Shown: in pieces, positions 11,382 through 18,764 of the stretch
How the letters are laid out: each line of letters begins with the position of its first letter
Numbering within the stretch: position 1 is the first letter of the stretch
Assembly (NCBI GenBank): GCA_023422775.1
Contig: JAFAGM010000038.1
Location: 10,956-74,955, forward strand
Source: Pseudomonadota bacterium
GTDB taxonomy: Bacteria; Pseudomonadota; Alphaproteobacteria; Rhizobiales; Xanthobacteraceae
DNA length: 64,000 bases
Direction of reading: 5' to 3'
Position numbers and translations under genes: made by a program
Notes under the pieces: generated by a model
What the model was told of the DNA's origin: nothing
The model's input: only the letters and a program-made list of their open reading frames with translations
Database searches by the model: none

Positions 11382-12689
11382 ATGATCCCCCGCTATACCC
11401 GCCCGGAAATGGCCTCCATCTGGGAGCCCCAGACCCGCTTCAAGATCTGGTTCGAGATCGAGGCGCATGCGGCTGATGCGCTGGCGGAAATTGGCACTAT
11501 CCCGAAGGAAGCAGCCAAGACGATCTGGGCCAAGGCCAGGGATGCGACCTTCGACGTGGCCCGGATCGACGAGATCGAGCGCGAGACCAAGCACGATGTC
11601 ATCGCCTTCCTGACCCACCTGGCCGAAATCGTCGGCCCCGAGGCGCGCTTCGTCCACCAGGGCATGACATCCTCCGACGTGCTCGACACCTGCCTCAACG
11701 TGCAACTCACCCGCGCCGCGGACCTGTTGATTACCGATATCGACAAGGTTCTGGCGGCGCTGAAGAAGCGCGCCTTCGAGCACAAGATGACGCCGACCAT
11801 CGGCCGCTCCCACGGCATCCACGCCGAACCTGTCACGTTCGGGCTCAAGCTTGCCTACGCCTATGCGGAGTTTTCGCGCGCCCGCGAGCGGCTCGTCGCC
11901 GCCCGCAAGGAGGTCGCGACCTGCGCGATTTCGGGCGCCGTCGGCACCTTCGCCCAGATCGACCCGCGCGTGGAAGAACATGTCGCCAGGGCGATGGGGC
12001 TGGTGCCCGAACCGATCTCGACCCAGGTGATCCCGCGCGACCGTCACGCGATGTATTTCGCAACGCTCGGCGTGATCGCCTCCTCGGTCGAGCGGCTCTC
12101 GATCGAAATCCGCCATCTGCAGCGCACCGAGGTGCTCGAAGCCGAAGAATTTTTCTCCGAAGGCCAGAAGGGCTCGTCGGCAATGCCGCACAAGCGCAAC
12201 CCGGTGCTGTCGGAAAATCTCACCGGCCTGTCGCGCATGGTGCGCGCCTATGCGATGCCGGCGATGGAAAACGTGGCCCTCTGGCACGAGCGCGACATCT
12301 CCCACTCCTCCGCCGAACGCATGATCGGACCCGACGCCACCGTCACGCTCGACTTCGCGCTGATGCGCCTTGCCGGCCTGATCGAGAAACTCATGATCTA
12401 TCCCGCCAACATGCAGAAGAATCTCGACCGGCTCGGCGGCCTCGTGCATTCACAGCGGCTATTGATCGCGCTGACGCAAAAGGGCGCCAGCCGCGAGGAC
12501 GCCTACAAATATGTCCAGCGCAACGCGATGCCGGTCTGGCGCGGCGAAGGCGACTTCCAGACCCTGCTGAAGAAAGACCCTGACGTGAAGAAGCACCTGA
12601 GCGACGCCGACATCGAGGAGCAGTTCGATCTCGGCTATCACTTCAAGCACGTCGATACGATCTTCAAGCGCGTGTTCGGAGAGAGCTGA
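11382..12689 (+). CDS. purB: Adenylosuccinate lyase
   Basis: The enzyme acts twice in purine synthesis: it splits SAICAR to AICAR and adenylosuccinate to AMP, releasing fumarate. The fumarase/aspartase signature SSAMPHKRNP is intact, as are the catalytic His regions (GRSHGIHAEP, TSSDVLDT) and HERDISHSS. The ATG at 11382 gives MIPRYTRPEM, the usual alphaproteobacterial start. The ATG at 11379 would add one Met. The 435-residue length is normal. It stands apart from the purC-S-Q-L cluster at 33-39 kb, as is common. Confidence 0.97.
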   Translation: MIPRYTRPEMASIWEPQTRFKIWFEIEAHAADALAEIGTIPKEAAKTIWAKARDATFDVARIDEIERETKHDVIAFLTHLAEIVGPEARFVHQGMTSSDVLDTCLNVQLTRAADLLITDIDKVLAALKKRAFEHKMTPTIGRSHGIHAEPVTFGLKLAYAYAEFSRARERLVAARKEVATCAISGAVGTFAQIDPRVEEHVARAMGLVPEPISTQVIPRDRHAMYFATLGVIASSVERLSIEIRHLQRTEVLEAEEFFSEGQKGSSAMPHKRNPVLSENLTGLSRMVRAYAMPAMENVALWHERDISHSSAERMIGPDATVTLDFALMRLAGLIEKLMIYPANMQKNLDRLGGLVHSQRLLIALTQKGASREDAYKYVQRNAMPVWRGEGDFQTLLKKDPDVKKHLSDADIEEQFDLGYHFKHVDTIFKRVFGES

Positions 12690-12830
12690 TTACTCCGCCG
12701 GCGCGCCCGCAGGACCACCGCCGTCCGAGCGGTCGCAGCGGCGGATACGACGGTTGCACTTCCGCGAAGGCCGCAACTCGTAGCTTTCCGGTCTTGCCAA
12801 GGCGATTTGAATCGTTCCAAATCGATACAA
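12690..12830 (-). CDS. Possible small basic protein (46 codons)
   Basis: A TTG-initiated frame on the minus strand ends exactly at the base after the purB stop. Its second half has strong third-position GC like real genes here, and it encodes two cysteines in a basic context (RKCNRRIRRCDRSDGGG) with an Ala/Pro tail. The frame is closed by TGA directly before the TTG, so no longer version exists. No clear ribosome site is visible and I do not recognise the family. Treat it as a candidate only. Confidence 0.3.
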   Translation of the reverse strand: MYRFGTIQIALARPESYELRPSRKCNRRIRRCDRSDGGGPAGAPAE

Positions 12831-12902
12831 TCACCCGTGAACGAGCCCGTCGGCCCGCTTCTCGCAACTGAATGGTAATTGCGGATCGGCTAAGGTCGCA
12901 GC

Positions 12903-13691
12903 GTGTCCTCCTTACCCACCATCCTCGTGTTCGACTCCGGCCTCGGCGGCCTCACCGTCTTGCGGGAGATCGTCGGCGTCCGGCCCCACGCGAACTACGT
13001 CTACATCGCCGACGACGCGTTCTTTCCCTACGGCCATCACAGCGAAGAGCAGATCGTTGCCCGCGTGGTGCCGCTGGTCGGCGAATTGATCGCACGCCAT
13101 GCCCCTGACCTTGTGGTGATCGCCTGCAACACCGCTTCCACGCTGGTCATGGCGCACCTGCGCAGCGCCTACCAGGTTCCGTTCGTCGGCACCGTGCCGG
13201 CGATCAAGCCGGCCTGCGCCAGTTCGAAGACAAAACGGGTGTCGGTGCTGGGCACCAGGGGCACCGTCGCCCGCGAATACACCAAGCGGCTGATCCACGA
13301 TTTCGCCCAGGGCTGCGAGGTGACGCTGGTCGGATCGGCCGAACTCGCATCGCTCGCCGAATCCGCGCTCAGCGGCAATGCAGTGCGCGACGCGGATATC
13401 GCAGCCGAACTGGCCCCCTGCTTTGTCGGAAATGGTGACGCGCGTACCGACACCGTCGTTCTGGCCTGCACGCATTATCCACTCTTGCTGGATCGCCTGA
13501 CCCCGCTTGCGCCATGGCCGGTCGACTGGATCGATCCGGCGCCTGCCATCGCGCGGCGCGTCTCCGACTTGCTCGGAGCCCCCGGCGGCGAAAACGGCCA
13601 GGCCGGCGCCGAGATGATCTTTACGTCCAGCCGGTCGCACACGCTGAGCCAGGCGCTGATGCCGTTTTTCGGCGGACGCGTTCCGGCGTGA
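12903..13691 (+). CDS. murI: Glutamate racemase
   Basis: MurI makes D-glutamate for peptidoglycan. The two catalytic cysteines are visible, Cys75 in ACNTAS and Cys189 in ACTHYPLL, with Asp11 in FDSGLGG and the PYG motif. The start is GTG at 12903. The following MSSLPTILVFDSG matches the family N-terminus, and the length of 262 residues is normal. It is preceded by a 200-bp gap after purB and is probably transcribed on its own. Confidence 0.95.
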   Translation: MSSLPTILVFDSGLGGLTVLREIVGVRPHANYVYIADDAFFPYGHHSEEQIVARVVPLVGELIARHAPDLVVIACNTASTLVMAHLRSAYQVPFVGTVPAIKPACASSKTKRVSVLGTRGTVAREYTKRLIHDFAQGCEVTLVGSAELASLAESALSGNAVRDADIAAELAPCFVGNGDARTDTVVLACTHYPLLLDRLTPLAPWPVDWIDPAPAIARRVSDLLGAPGGENGQAGAEMIFTSSRSHTLSQALMPFFGGRVPA

Positions 13692-13805
13692 ACAGCGCGT
13701 TCACACGCGGAATTCGTATCGTTCCCTCCGCAGCCCTCGCAAAGCGGTGAACGACTGTGAACAAGAATTTCATTTAAACCGCTGGTCGCTCCACTCATCT
13801 CCAAG

Positions 13806-13833
13806 GCAGACGCCAAAATGTCTTGGCTTCTGC
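13806..13833 (+). other. Hairpin in the leader of the next small secreted protein gene
   Basis: GCAGACGCCAA (13806-13816) pairs with TTGGCTTCTGC (13823-13833) with one mismatch and a 6-nt loop. It lies about 20 bases before the ATG at 13852 and just before its GGAGAG ribosome site. It might stabilise the mRNA or tune initiation. No poly-T tract follows, so it is not a classical terminator for murI. Confidence 0.4.
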
Positions 13834-13851
13834 ATCCAATGGAGAGATTGA

Positions 13852-14070
13852 ATGAGCAGGCTCAAAATTCTGTCGGCCGGGCTGATCGCCGCAGCCATGC
13901 TGGCCACGCCCGCGATGGCCCGGGAGCATCGGCACGTCGCCAAGGGTTACGATGTCAGCGTCCCGCGCGGCGCTCTCGATGTGCGTGACTGCGTCCGCGC
14001 TCCGGACGTCGGCGCATACGCAACGGCCCCCTACACCAGGCCGCCGTGCGAACCCTGGTCGTTGTATTGA
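13852..14070 (+). CDS. Small secreted protein
   Basis: The ATG follows a good GGAGAG site. The 72-residue product has a clean Sec signal peptide (LSAGLIAAAMLATPAMA, cleavage after AMA). The mature part of about 49 residues is rich in His, Arg, Pro and Tyr and has two cysteines that could form one disulfide. I recognise no domain. Similar short envelope proteins are common in Bradyrhizobium and have no known role. Confidence 0.75.
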   Translation: MSRLKILSAGLIAAAMLATPAMAREHRHVAKGYDVSVPRGALDVRDCVRAPDVGAYATAPYTRPPCEPWSLY

Positions 14071-14238
14071 TCAGTCGGCGCTGCATCGGGCTGCACGGCC
14101 GGGCAACTAGCCCGGGTCGATGACGGCGCAAAAGGACGATGCAATGCAGGACGGCCGCGAATAGTTCGGGCTGGGAGCGATCCACCACCAGTCCGAACTC
14201 GTCGACGAACCGCGCTGGAACATCAGCGCCGACGGCAG

Positions 14239-15051
14239 CTATTTCTCCGTAGCCGAAGCAAGCCGCGCCGCCCTTTCCTGCGCAACGATCCCTTCCAGGC
14301 GCGATATGTTCTCGAGCAGGCGCTGGCTGGTCAATACGAGGAAGTAATAGCCGAACTGTGGATTCTGGAAATAGATCTCGAGCAGCCTCTCATAGGTGAT
14401 GGTCATCACCTGCGCATCCTCGATGCATTCGACGGTCGCGGTTCTTCGTTGATTCGGCGTGAGGAAACCAAGTTCGCCCACCAGGCGTCCCGGCGGGATC
14501 TCGACGCCGATTTCCCTCACCAGAAACTTTCCCGTGACCGTCAGGAACATTTCGTTCGCTGCATCGTCCTTCTTGCACAACTTGTCGCCACGCTTGTATT
14601 TGCGCTCGGTCATGAAAGGTTTCAGCCATTCCAGTGAGGTATCGCCCTCCGTTGCGACACGGGCCCGCTTGATCAGGTTGAGCATCTGACGAAGGCGGAT
14701 CGCGTTGATGGGCAGGAACAGCAGGTAGAGGATGAAGGTCCCGACATTGCCCGAAAGCGCACCAAAAGCGACGAAGAACATGCAGCCGACCATGTTGGTG
14801 ACACGCAGCGCCACGATCGTTTGCATCAGCAGGGTGGCGACAAGGAAGACGGCGCCAATCACCGCGAACATGTTGGCAAGCGTGATGTTGGCAAGCAGAA
14901 TTTCCAGCAGCCGGCTGAACAGCGCGTCATAGGTGATGTTGTTGGGGTCGAGACCCATCTGGATCAGAATCTTTGCGATCCTGAGATTGTCAGCCGCTGT
15001 ATCGAGGATGCGGTCCAGAACGGACGAAATATCTGCGCCGCTTGACTTCAT
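14239..15051 (-). CDS. Membrane protein with C-terminal cyclic nucleotide-binding domain
   Basis: Residues about 1-50 are soluble, about 55-125 contain two or three hydrophobic helices, and about 150-250 form a Crp-like nucleotide-binding beta barrel. The barrel shows the turn ERKYKRGDKLCKKDDAANEM, the PGRLVGELGFLTPNQRRTATVE phosphate-binding region and the final C helix. The Arg needed for cyclic phosphate contact appears as R in NQRRTATV. No helix-turn-helix follows, so it is not a transcription factor. It would tie membrane events to cAMP or cGMP. The gene stands alone, divergent from the HpcH aldolase gene. Confidence 0.82.
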   Translation of the reverse strand: MKSSGADISSVLDRILDTAADNLRIAKILIQMGLDPNNITYDALFSRLLEILLANITLANMFAVIGAVFLVATLLMQTIVALRVTNMVGCMFFVAFGALSGNVGTFILYLLFLPINAIRLRQMLNLIKRARVATEGDTSLEWLKPFMTERKYKRGDKLCKKDDAANEMFLTVTGKFLVREIGVEIPPGRLVGELGFLTPNQRRTATVECIEDAQVMTITYERLLEIYFQNPQFGYYFLVLTSQRLLENISRLEGIVAQERAARLASATEK

Positions 15052-15147
15052 CGGATCTTCCCCTAGGCAGAGTCGGTATCGGTTAGATATTCCTGATATT
15101 CGATAATCTAAGCCGGATAGCCACCGTTTGAGCAGGGAGTTTCCGCA

Positions 15148-15927
15148 TTGCCCCCCGCGAAGCCTTTACCACTCAACCGACTCCGGCAGCTATGGCGGGA
15201 GGGCCGCCCGACGTTCGGCGCGATCGCGACCATCCCCTCGGTCCAGACCGTGCAGATCATGGCCCGTTCCGGGATCGACTGGGTCATCGTCGATCTCGAG
15301 CATGGCCCGATAGACCTCGGCTCGGCCCACGCGATGATTACCGCAACCGCCGGCACCCCCTGCGTACCGATGGTGCGGATCGCCGCCAACGAGCCCTGGC
15401 TCGCAAAGGCGCCGATGGACATCGGCGCGCTCGGCATCAACTTTCCGATGATCTGCAGCCGTGCCGATGCCGAAAAGGCCGTGCGCAGCGTGCGTTATCC
15501 GCCGAAAGGCGAACGGCTATGGGGTCCCTTCCATGCCCCGTTCCGATGGGGTGTTTCGATGCCGGACTATATGGCTACCGCGGACGACGACATGGTCTGC
15601 ATGATCACGATCGAGCATGTCGAGGCGGTCAACCGCATCGACGAGATCATGGCAACGCCCGGCATCGATCTTGCCGTGATCGGCCCGGGCGACCTCGCCA
15701 CGTCGATCAACAAGCGTGGCCTGCCCGACGATCCGGAAGTGCTTGATTTGATGGCGCGCGCCGAGGCGGGCATCCTTAAAAGCGGCGTTCCGATCGGGGG
15801 CGTCGCACGCACGGCCGAGCAAGCCAACCGGATGATCGAGCGCGGCTACGTGGCGCTTGCGCTCGGCTTCGACTGGTCGCTGTTCCAGCGGGGTATCGCA
15901 GCGAGTTTTGAGGGGATCAAGCGATAA
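15148..15927 (+). CDS. HpcH/HpaI family aldolase
   Basis: This 259-residue protein matches class II pyruvate-dependent aldolases such as 2-keto-3-deoxy-rhamnonate or 4-hydroxy-2-oxoheptanedioate aldolase. The signatures are GIDWVIVDLEHGPIDL, the metal-ligand Glu in MITIEHVEAV and the Asp region IGPGDLATSI. The start is TTG at 15148 with an AGGGAG site 8 bases before it. Substrate specificity cannot be read from sequence. Directly downstream lie the remains of a cupin gene and a strong terminator, so the two were probably one transcript. Confidence 0.88.
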   Translation: MPPAKPLPLNRLRQLWREGRPTFGAIATIPSVQTVQIMARSGIDWVIVDLEHGPIDLGSAHAMITATAGTPCVPMVRIAANEPWLAKAPMDIGALGINFPMICSRADAEKAVRSVRYPPKGERLWGPFHAPFRWGVSMPDYMATADDDMVCMITIEHVEAVNRIDEIMATPGIDLAVIGPGDLATSINKRGLPDDPEVLDLMARAEAGILKSGVPIGGVARTAEQANRMIERGYVALALGFDWSLFQRGIAASFEGIKR

Positions 15928-16140
15928 CCTTGCTCCTCGCAGGCTGCCACACGCCCCCCGGTGCAGAGACCGGCCATGTGCTCGAAGGCGAACCTGAACT
16001 GGCCATCGACGGCAAGCCCCCGATGAAAATCAAGGCAGGCGAATCCTGCCAGATCCCGGAAGGCGCCGCTGGCGACGCAAAAGCCGGAGATAAGCCTTTC
16101 AAAATACTCGGAGTTTACGTCCTAAAGGGCCGGCGAGCCG
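15928..16140 (+). pseudogene. Truncated cupin-domain remnant
   Basis: The frame encodes the middle of a small cupin barrel: HTPPGAETGHVLEGEPELAI, then IDGKPPMKIKAGESCQIPEG and a DKPFKILGVYVLKG strand. The N-terminal strands and start codon are missing. The usual HTHP metal motif has decayed to HTPP, and where intact relatives have a His after PxG this copy has GAAGDAK. After about 16140 the reading frame loses any resemblance. It begins immediately after the aldolase stop, so it looks like a partly deleted neighbour gene. Confidence 0.6.
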
Positions 16141-16210
16141 CTGGCCAGGCCAGCGCCTTGAGCGCAATCTTGCTGGCGTCAAATTGCCGGCTTAATGCTA
16201 GATGAGGCAT

Positions 16211-16240
16211 GGCGGGCCGGCCGAAACCGGCCCGCCGATT
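16211..16240 (+). terminator. Strong GC hairpin, likely terminator of the aldolase transcript
   Basis: GGCGGGCCGG (16211-16220) pairs perfectly with CCGGCCCGCC (16227-16236) over a CCGAAA loop, followed by GATTTT. The 10-bp stem with a short T run is a good intrinsic terminator. It lies 38 bp before the next gene start. Confidence 0.65.
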
Positions 16241-16277
16241 TTACAGTTTGTCCAGTGCGGAAACTTGAGCGAAGCGA

Positions 16278-17057
16278 ATGCGCGGAACGGTTCGAAAAAT
16301 CACGCTGCCGCGCCGCCTCGTCGCCGACCTCATGCACGCGTCGATGCGCGTGCCGTTCGTCTCGCTTTTCCGCCCCCTCAACGTCCGGCCTCTGCTGGAA
16401 GCCCGTGCACAGGCTGCCCGGCGGCCCGGCTGGGCCGCGATCTTCGTCAAGGCGTTTGCCCTGGTGGCGAAGGAAGAGCCCATCCTGCGCACGCTCTATG
16501 TCAAATGGCCGGCGCCTGCGTTCTACGAATTGCCGCGCAGCGTCGCCAATGTGGCCATCGCCAGGGTCGAGGACGGTCAGGATTGCGTGCTGCCGCAAAA
16601 GGTCGCCGCGCCCGAGGAAATGCCGCTGTCGGAGGTCGACGCCCTGATCCGGCATGCCAAGGAGGCGCCGATCCAGGACGTACCGGCATTCCGCAAGATC
16701 CTGCGCACAACCCGGCTGCCCCTGCCGCTGCGGCGGTTGTTCTGGGCGATCGGACTGAATTTCGGCCGCCAGCGGGCCAATTATTTCGGCAGTTTCGGGG
16801 TGACCTCGGTGGCCGCCTATGGCGCCGGCCAGCTCCATGCGCTGAGCCCGGGGCCGTTTGTCGTCAGTTACGGGGTGGAAAAGCCCGACCAGACCATCGA
16901 CGTCGTGCTCCGCTGGGATCACCGGATTACCGACGCCGCCCTGATGGCGAAAATGCTGAATCGGCTGGAACAGGTGCTGAACGGGGAAATTGCCGCCGAA
17001 TTGCGGGCAAACCGGCAGCAAACCGAGCCAAAACCGGTCCGAGCGGTCGCGACCTGA
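16278..17057 (+). CDS. Stand-alone 2-oxoacid dehydrogenase E2-type acyltransferase-like protein
   Basis: The C-terminal part contains WDHRITDAALMAKML, matching the catalytic DHRxxDG of dihydrolipoamide acyltransferases and chloramphenicol acetyltransferase. The active-site His and Asp are therefore kept. Residues about 15-140 also fit the start of that trimeric fold (VPFVSLFR, ILRTLYVKWP). There is no lipoyl domain and no E1-binding domain, and the length (259) matches a bare catalytic core. No E1 or E3 genes are nearby, so it probably transfers acyl groups from CoA in some other reaction. The start at 16278 lacks an obvious ribosome site. Confidence 0.6.
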   Translation: MRGTVRKITLPRRLVADLMHASMRVPFVSLFRPLNVRPLLEARAQAARRPGWAAIFVKAFALVAKEEPILRTLYVKWPAPAFYELPRSVANVAIARVEDGQDCVLPQKVAAPEEMPLSEVDALIRHAKEAPIQDVPAFRKILRTTRLPLPLRRLFWAIGLNFGRQRANYFGSFGVTSVAAYGAGQLHALSPGPFVVSYGVEKPDQTIDVVLRWDHRITDAALMAKMLNRLEQVLNGEIAAELRANRQQTEPKPVRAVAT

Positions 17058-17071
17058 CGGCCTGCTTTGGC

Positions 17072-17168
17072 CGTCATTCCGGGGCGATGCGAAGCATCGA
17101 ATCCGGAATCTCGAAATTCCCCGGTGCGCAATTGCGCACCTGAGGCTCGCTTCGCGCCCCGGATTGAC
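17072..17168. repeat. Palindromic intergenic repeat (family F)
   Basis: The block begins GTCATTCCGGGGC and ends CGCGCCCCGGATTGAC, so its ends are inverted copies. In the middle is a perfect 18-bp palindrome GGTGCGCAATTGCGCACC (17123-17140). This is the form of the abundant REP-like elements of Bradyrhizobium genomes. It lies between the acyltransferase-like gene and the rpsD promoter. Confidence 0.7.
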
Positions 17169-17179
17169 GGCCGTTTTCG

Positions 17180-17208
17180 TTGACAGAACGGCGGTTTCTC
17201 CCTAAGAA
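17180..17208 (+). promoter_or_regulatory. Housekeeping promoter of rpsD
   Basis: A perfect -35 box TTGACA (17180-17185) and TAAGAA (17203-17208) are spaced by 17 bp. Transcription would begin near 17215 and give an rpsD leader of about 145 nt. A clean -35 fits a ribosomal protein gene. Confidence 0.6.
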
Positions 17209-17219
17209 CCCGCTTGCTC

Positions 17220-17239
17220 GCGGGCCGCTTTTGGCCCGC
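17220..17239 (+). promoter_or_regulatory. Hairpin in the rpsD 5' leader
   Basis: GCGGGCC (17220-17226) and GGCCCGC (17233-17239) form a perfect 7-bp stem with loop GCTTTT. It would be at the very 5' end of the rpsD mRNA. Ribosomal protein S4 is a known translational repressor through structured mRNA leaders in other bacteria. A similar role here is only a suggestion. Confidence 0.4.
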
Positions 17240-17358
17240 GTTGCGTTTCGCGACCCGTGGTCTTCCCCGAGCTTTCGAGGCGGACCTGTCGGCCCCGGTC
17301 ATGCCGGTGCACAGGAGGGCGCGTTTCCTCAAAACTCAAACCTAACGCAGAGGACGCG

Positions 17359-17976
17359 ATGACAAAGCGCAGTGAGGCGAAATACAAGATCGATCGCCGT
17401 ATGGGCCAGAATATCTGGGGCCGCCCCAAGAGCCCCGTGAACCGCCGTGAATACGGCCCCGGCCAGCACGGCCAGCGCCGCAAGGGCAAGCTGTCCGACT
17501 TCGGCGTGCAGCTCCGCGCCAAGCAGAAGCTCAAGGGCTACTACGCCAACATTTCCGAGCGCCAGTTCCACGGCATCTATGTCGAGGCCGGCCGGATGAA
17601 GGGCGACACCGGTGAAAACCTGATCGGCCTGCTGGAGCGCCGTCTCGACACCGTGGTCTATCGCGCCAAGTTCGTCGCCACGATGTTCGCCGCGCGCCAG
17701 TTCATCAACCACGGCCACATCAAGGTGAACGGCCGCCGCGTCAACATTTCCAGCTACAAGCTGAAGCCCGGCGACGTCGTCGAGATCAAGGAATCTTCCA
17801 AGCAGCTCACCCCCGTCCTGGAAGCGAGCCAGCTCGGCGAGCGCGACGTTCCCGACTTCATCGAAGCCGATCACGGCAAGATGACCGCGAAGTTCACCCG
17901 CATCCCGGCGCTGTCGGACGTGCCGTTCGCAGTCCAGATGGAGCCGCATCTGATCGTCGAATTCTATTCGCGCTGA
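17359..17976 (+). CDS. rpsD: 30S ribosomal protein S4
   Basis: The protein is 205 residues, the usual alphaproteobacterial length, with MTKRSEAKYKIDRRMGQNIW at the start and the S4 RNA-binding domain (RRLDTVVYRAKF to KVNGRRVNISSYKLKPGD). S4 nucleates assembly of the small subunit on 16S rRNA. The ATG at 17359 has an AGAGGA site. It is a single-gene transcript with its own promoter, leader and intrinsic terminator. Confidence 0.98.
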   Translation: MTKRSEAKYKIDRRMGQNIWGRPKSPVNRREYGPGQHGQRRKGKLSDFGVQLRAKQKLKGYYANISERQFHGIYVEAGRMKGDTGENLIGLLERRLDTVVYRAKFVATMFAARQFINHGHIKVNGRRVNISSYKLKPGDVVEIKESSKQLTPVLEASQLGERDVPDFIEADHGKMTAKFTRIPALSDVPFAVQMEPHLIVEFYSR

Positions 17977-18000
17977 TCGGTTTTCAGTTTTGAGATATCA

Positions 18001-18027
18001 AAGGCCCCGGTTTTGCCGGGGCCTTTT
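18001..18027. terminator. Intrinsic terminator between rpsD and hicB
   Basis: AAGGCCCCGG (18001-18010) and CCGGGGCCTT (18016-18025) form a 10-bp stem with loop TTTTG, followed by TTTTG on the plus strand. The A run on the other flank lets it also act for minus-strand transcription from hicB. Confidence 0.85.
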
Positions 18028-18056
18028 GTATGAGGTGCCAAAGTCGTCTGCGGCGT

Positions 18057-18449
18057 CTAGACTGCCATGGCTTTCTTCGCAGCCTGGGCAAGAAAGCCCG
18101 AACGCGTGAACCCTTCCCGCTCGGCGTAGCGATCGATCTGATCGAGTACGTCCGCCGGCATCGTTACGTTGATGCGAACGCTCTTCACTTCGGAAGCCGG
18201 CGCTGCGATCAGTACCGCAACGCCATCCTTGTTTTGAGCCTCCTTCATGATCTCTTCGAGAGAACTCGGTTCAGGTGCTGCTTCACCATCGGCCGCCAGA
18301 CCTTCCAGATGCAGCGCCAGAGCTTCTGCTCCCATATCGCGGGCTTCGTCGAGCGTCCTGCCGGCGCTGATCACGCCCGGCAGATCCGGAAACGATACGC
18401 CGTAGTCGCTGTCGTTCTCTTTGTGGATCAAGGCGATGTACTGTCGCAT
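18057..18449 (-). CDS. hicB: HicB family antitoxin with ribbon-helix-helix domain
   Basis: The 130-residue protein has the HicB partial RNase H-like fold at the N-terminus (YGVSFPDLPGVISAGRTLDE). A C-terminal ribbon-helix-helix DNA-binding part follows (VRINVTMPADVLDQIDRYAE). It should bind and block the HicA mRNA interferase and repress the operon. It lies 18 bp downstream of hicA on the same strand, the usual toxin-first order. Confidence 0.92.
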   Translation of the reverse strand: MRQYIALIHKENDSDYGVSFPDLPGVISAGRTLDEARDMGAEALALHLEGLAADGEAAPEPSSLEEIMKEAQNKDGVAVLIAAPASEVKSVRINVTMPADVLDQIDRYAEREGFTRSGFLAQAAKKAMAV

Positions 18450-18467
18450 GTTGCTTTTCCTATCCCG

Positions 18468-18656
18468 CTATTTCAGCTTCAGACCGGCTTGCTTCTCGAT
18501 GCTCCTGAACGTTCCGGTCGGAATATCTCTCCGCGGGTGAGGTACCGTTACCCGCCCCGGTTTGGTCGGATGCTTGAACTGGACATGACTGCCTTTCTGG
18601 GCGACCTGTACCCAGCCATCCGCCTTCAACGCGGCAATTATGCCCTTGGAGTCCAT
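18468..18656 (-). CDS. hicA: HicA family mRNA interferase toxin
   Basis: The 62-residue protein has the dsRBD-like HicA fold, with the catalytic His24 in QKGSHVQFKHP and the C-terminal HPRRDIPTGTFRSIEKQAGL. Toxins of this family cleave mRNA when HicB is lost. No Shine-Dalgarno precedes the ATG. The promoter lies so close that the transcript may start at the ATG itself. Confidence 0.93.
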   Translation of the reverse strand: MDSKGIIAALKADGWVQVAQKGSHVQFKHPTKPGRVTVPHPRRDIPTGTFRSIEKQAGLKLK

Positions 18657-18661
18657 AAGTA

Positions 18662-18690
18662 TTCATACACACTCGGAGGTATGATTTCAA
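18662..18690 (-). promoter_or_regulatory. hicAB promoter with overlapping operator-like repeats
   Basis: On the minus strand TTGAAA (18690-18685) and TATGAA (18667-18662) are spaced by 17 bp. The hicA ATG begins 6 bases after the -10 box, so the transcript would be nearly or fully leaderless. Two similar elements, GTGTATTTATACAC upstream and GTGTGTATGAATAC over the -10, could be HicB operator sites. Confidence 0.6.
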
Positions 18691-18764
18691 GTGTATAAAT
18701 ACACATTCGAATCCTAATACCCGGACGTGATGCGTCAGAGACAACGATCAAGAAAGCCCTTTCC

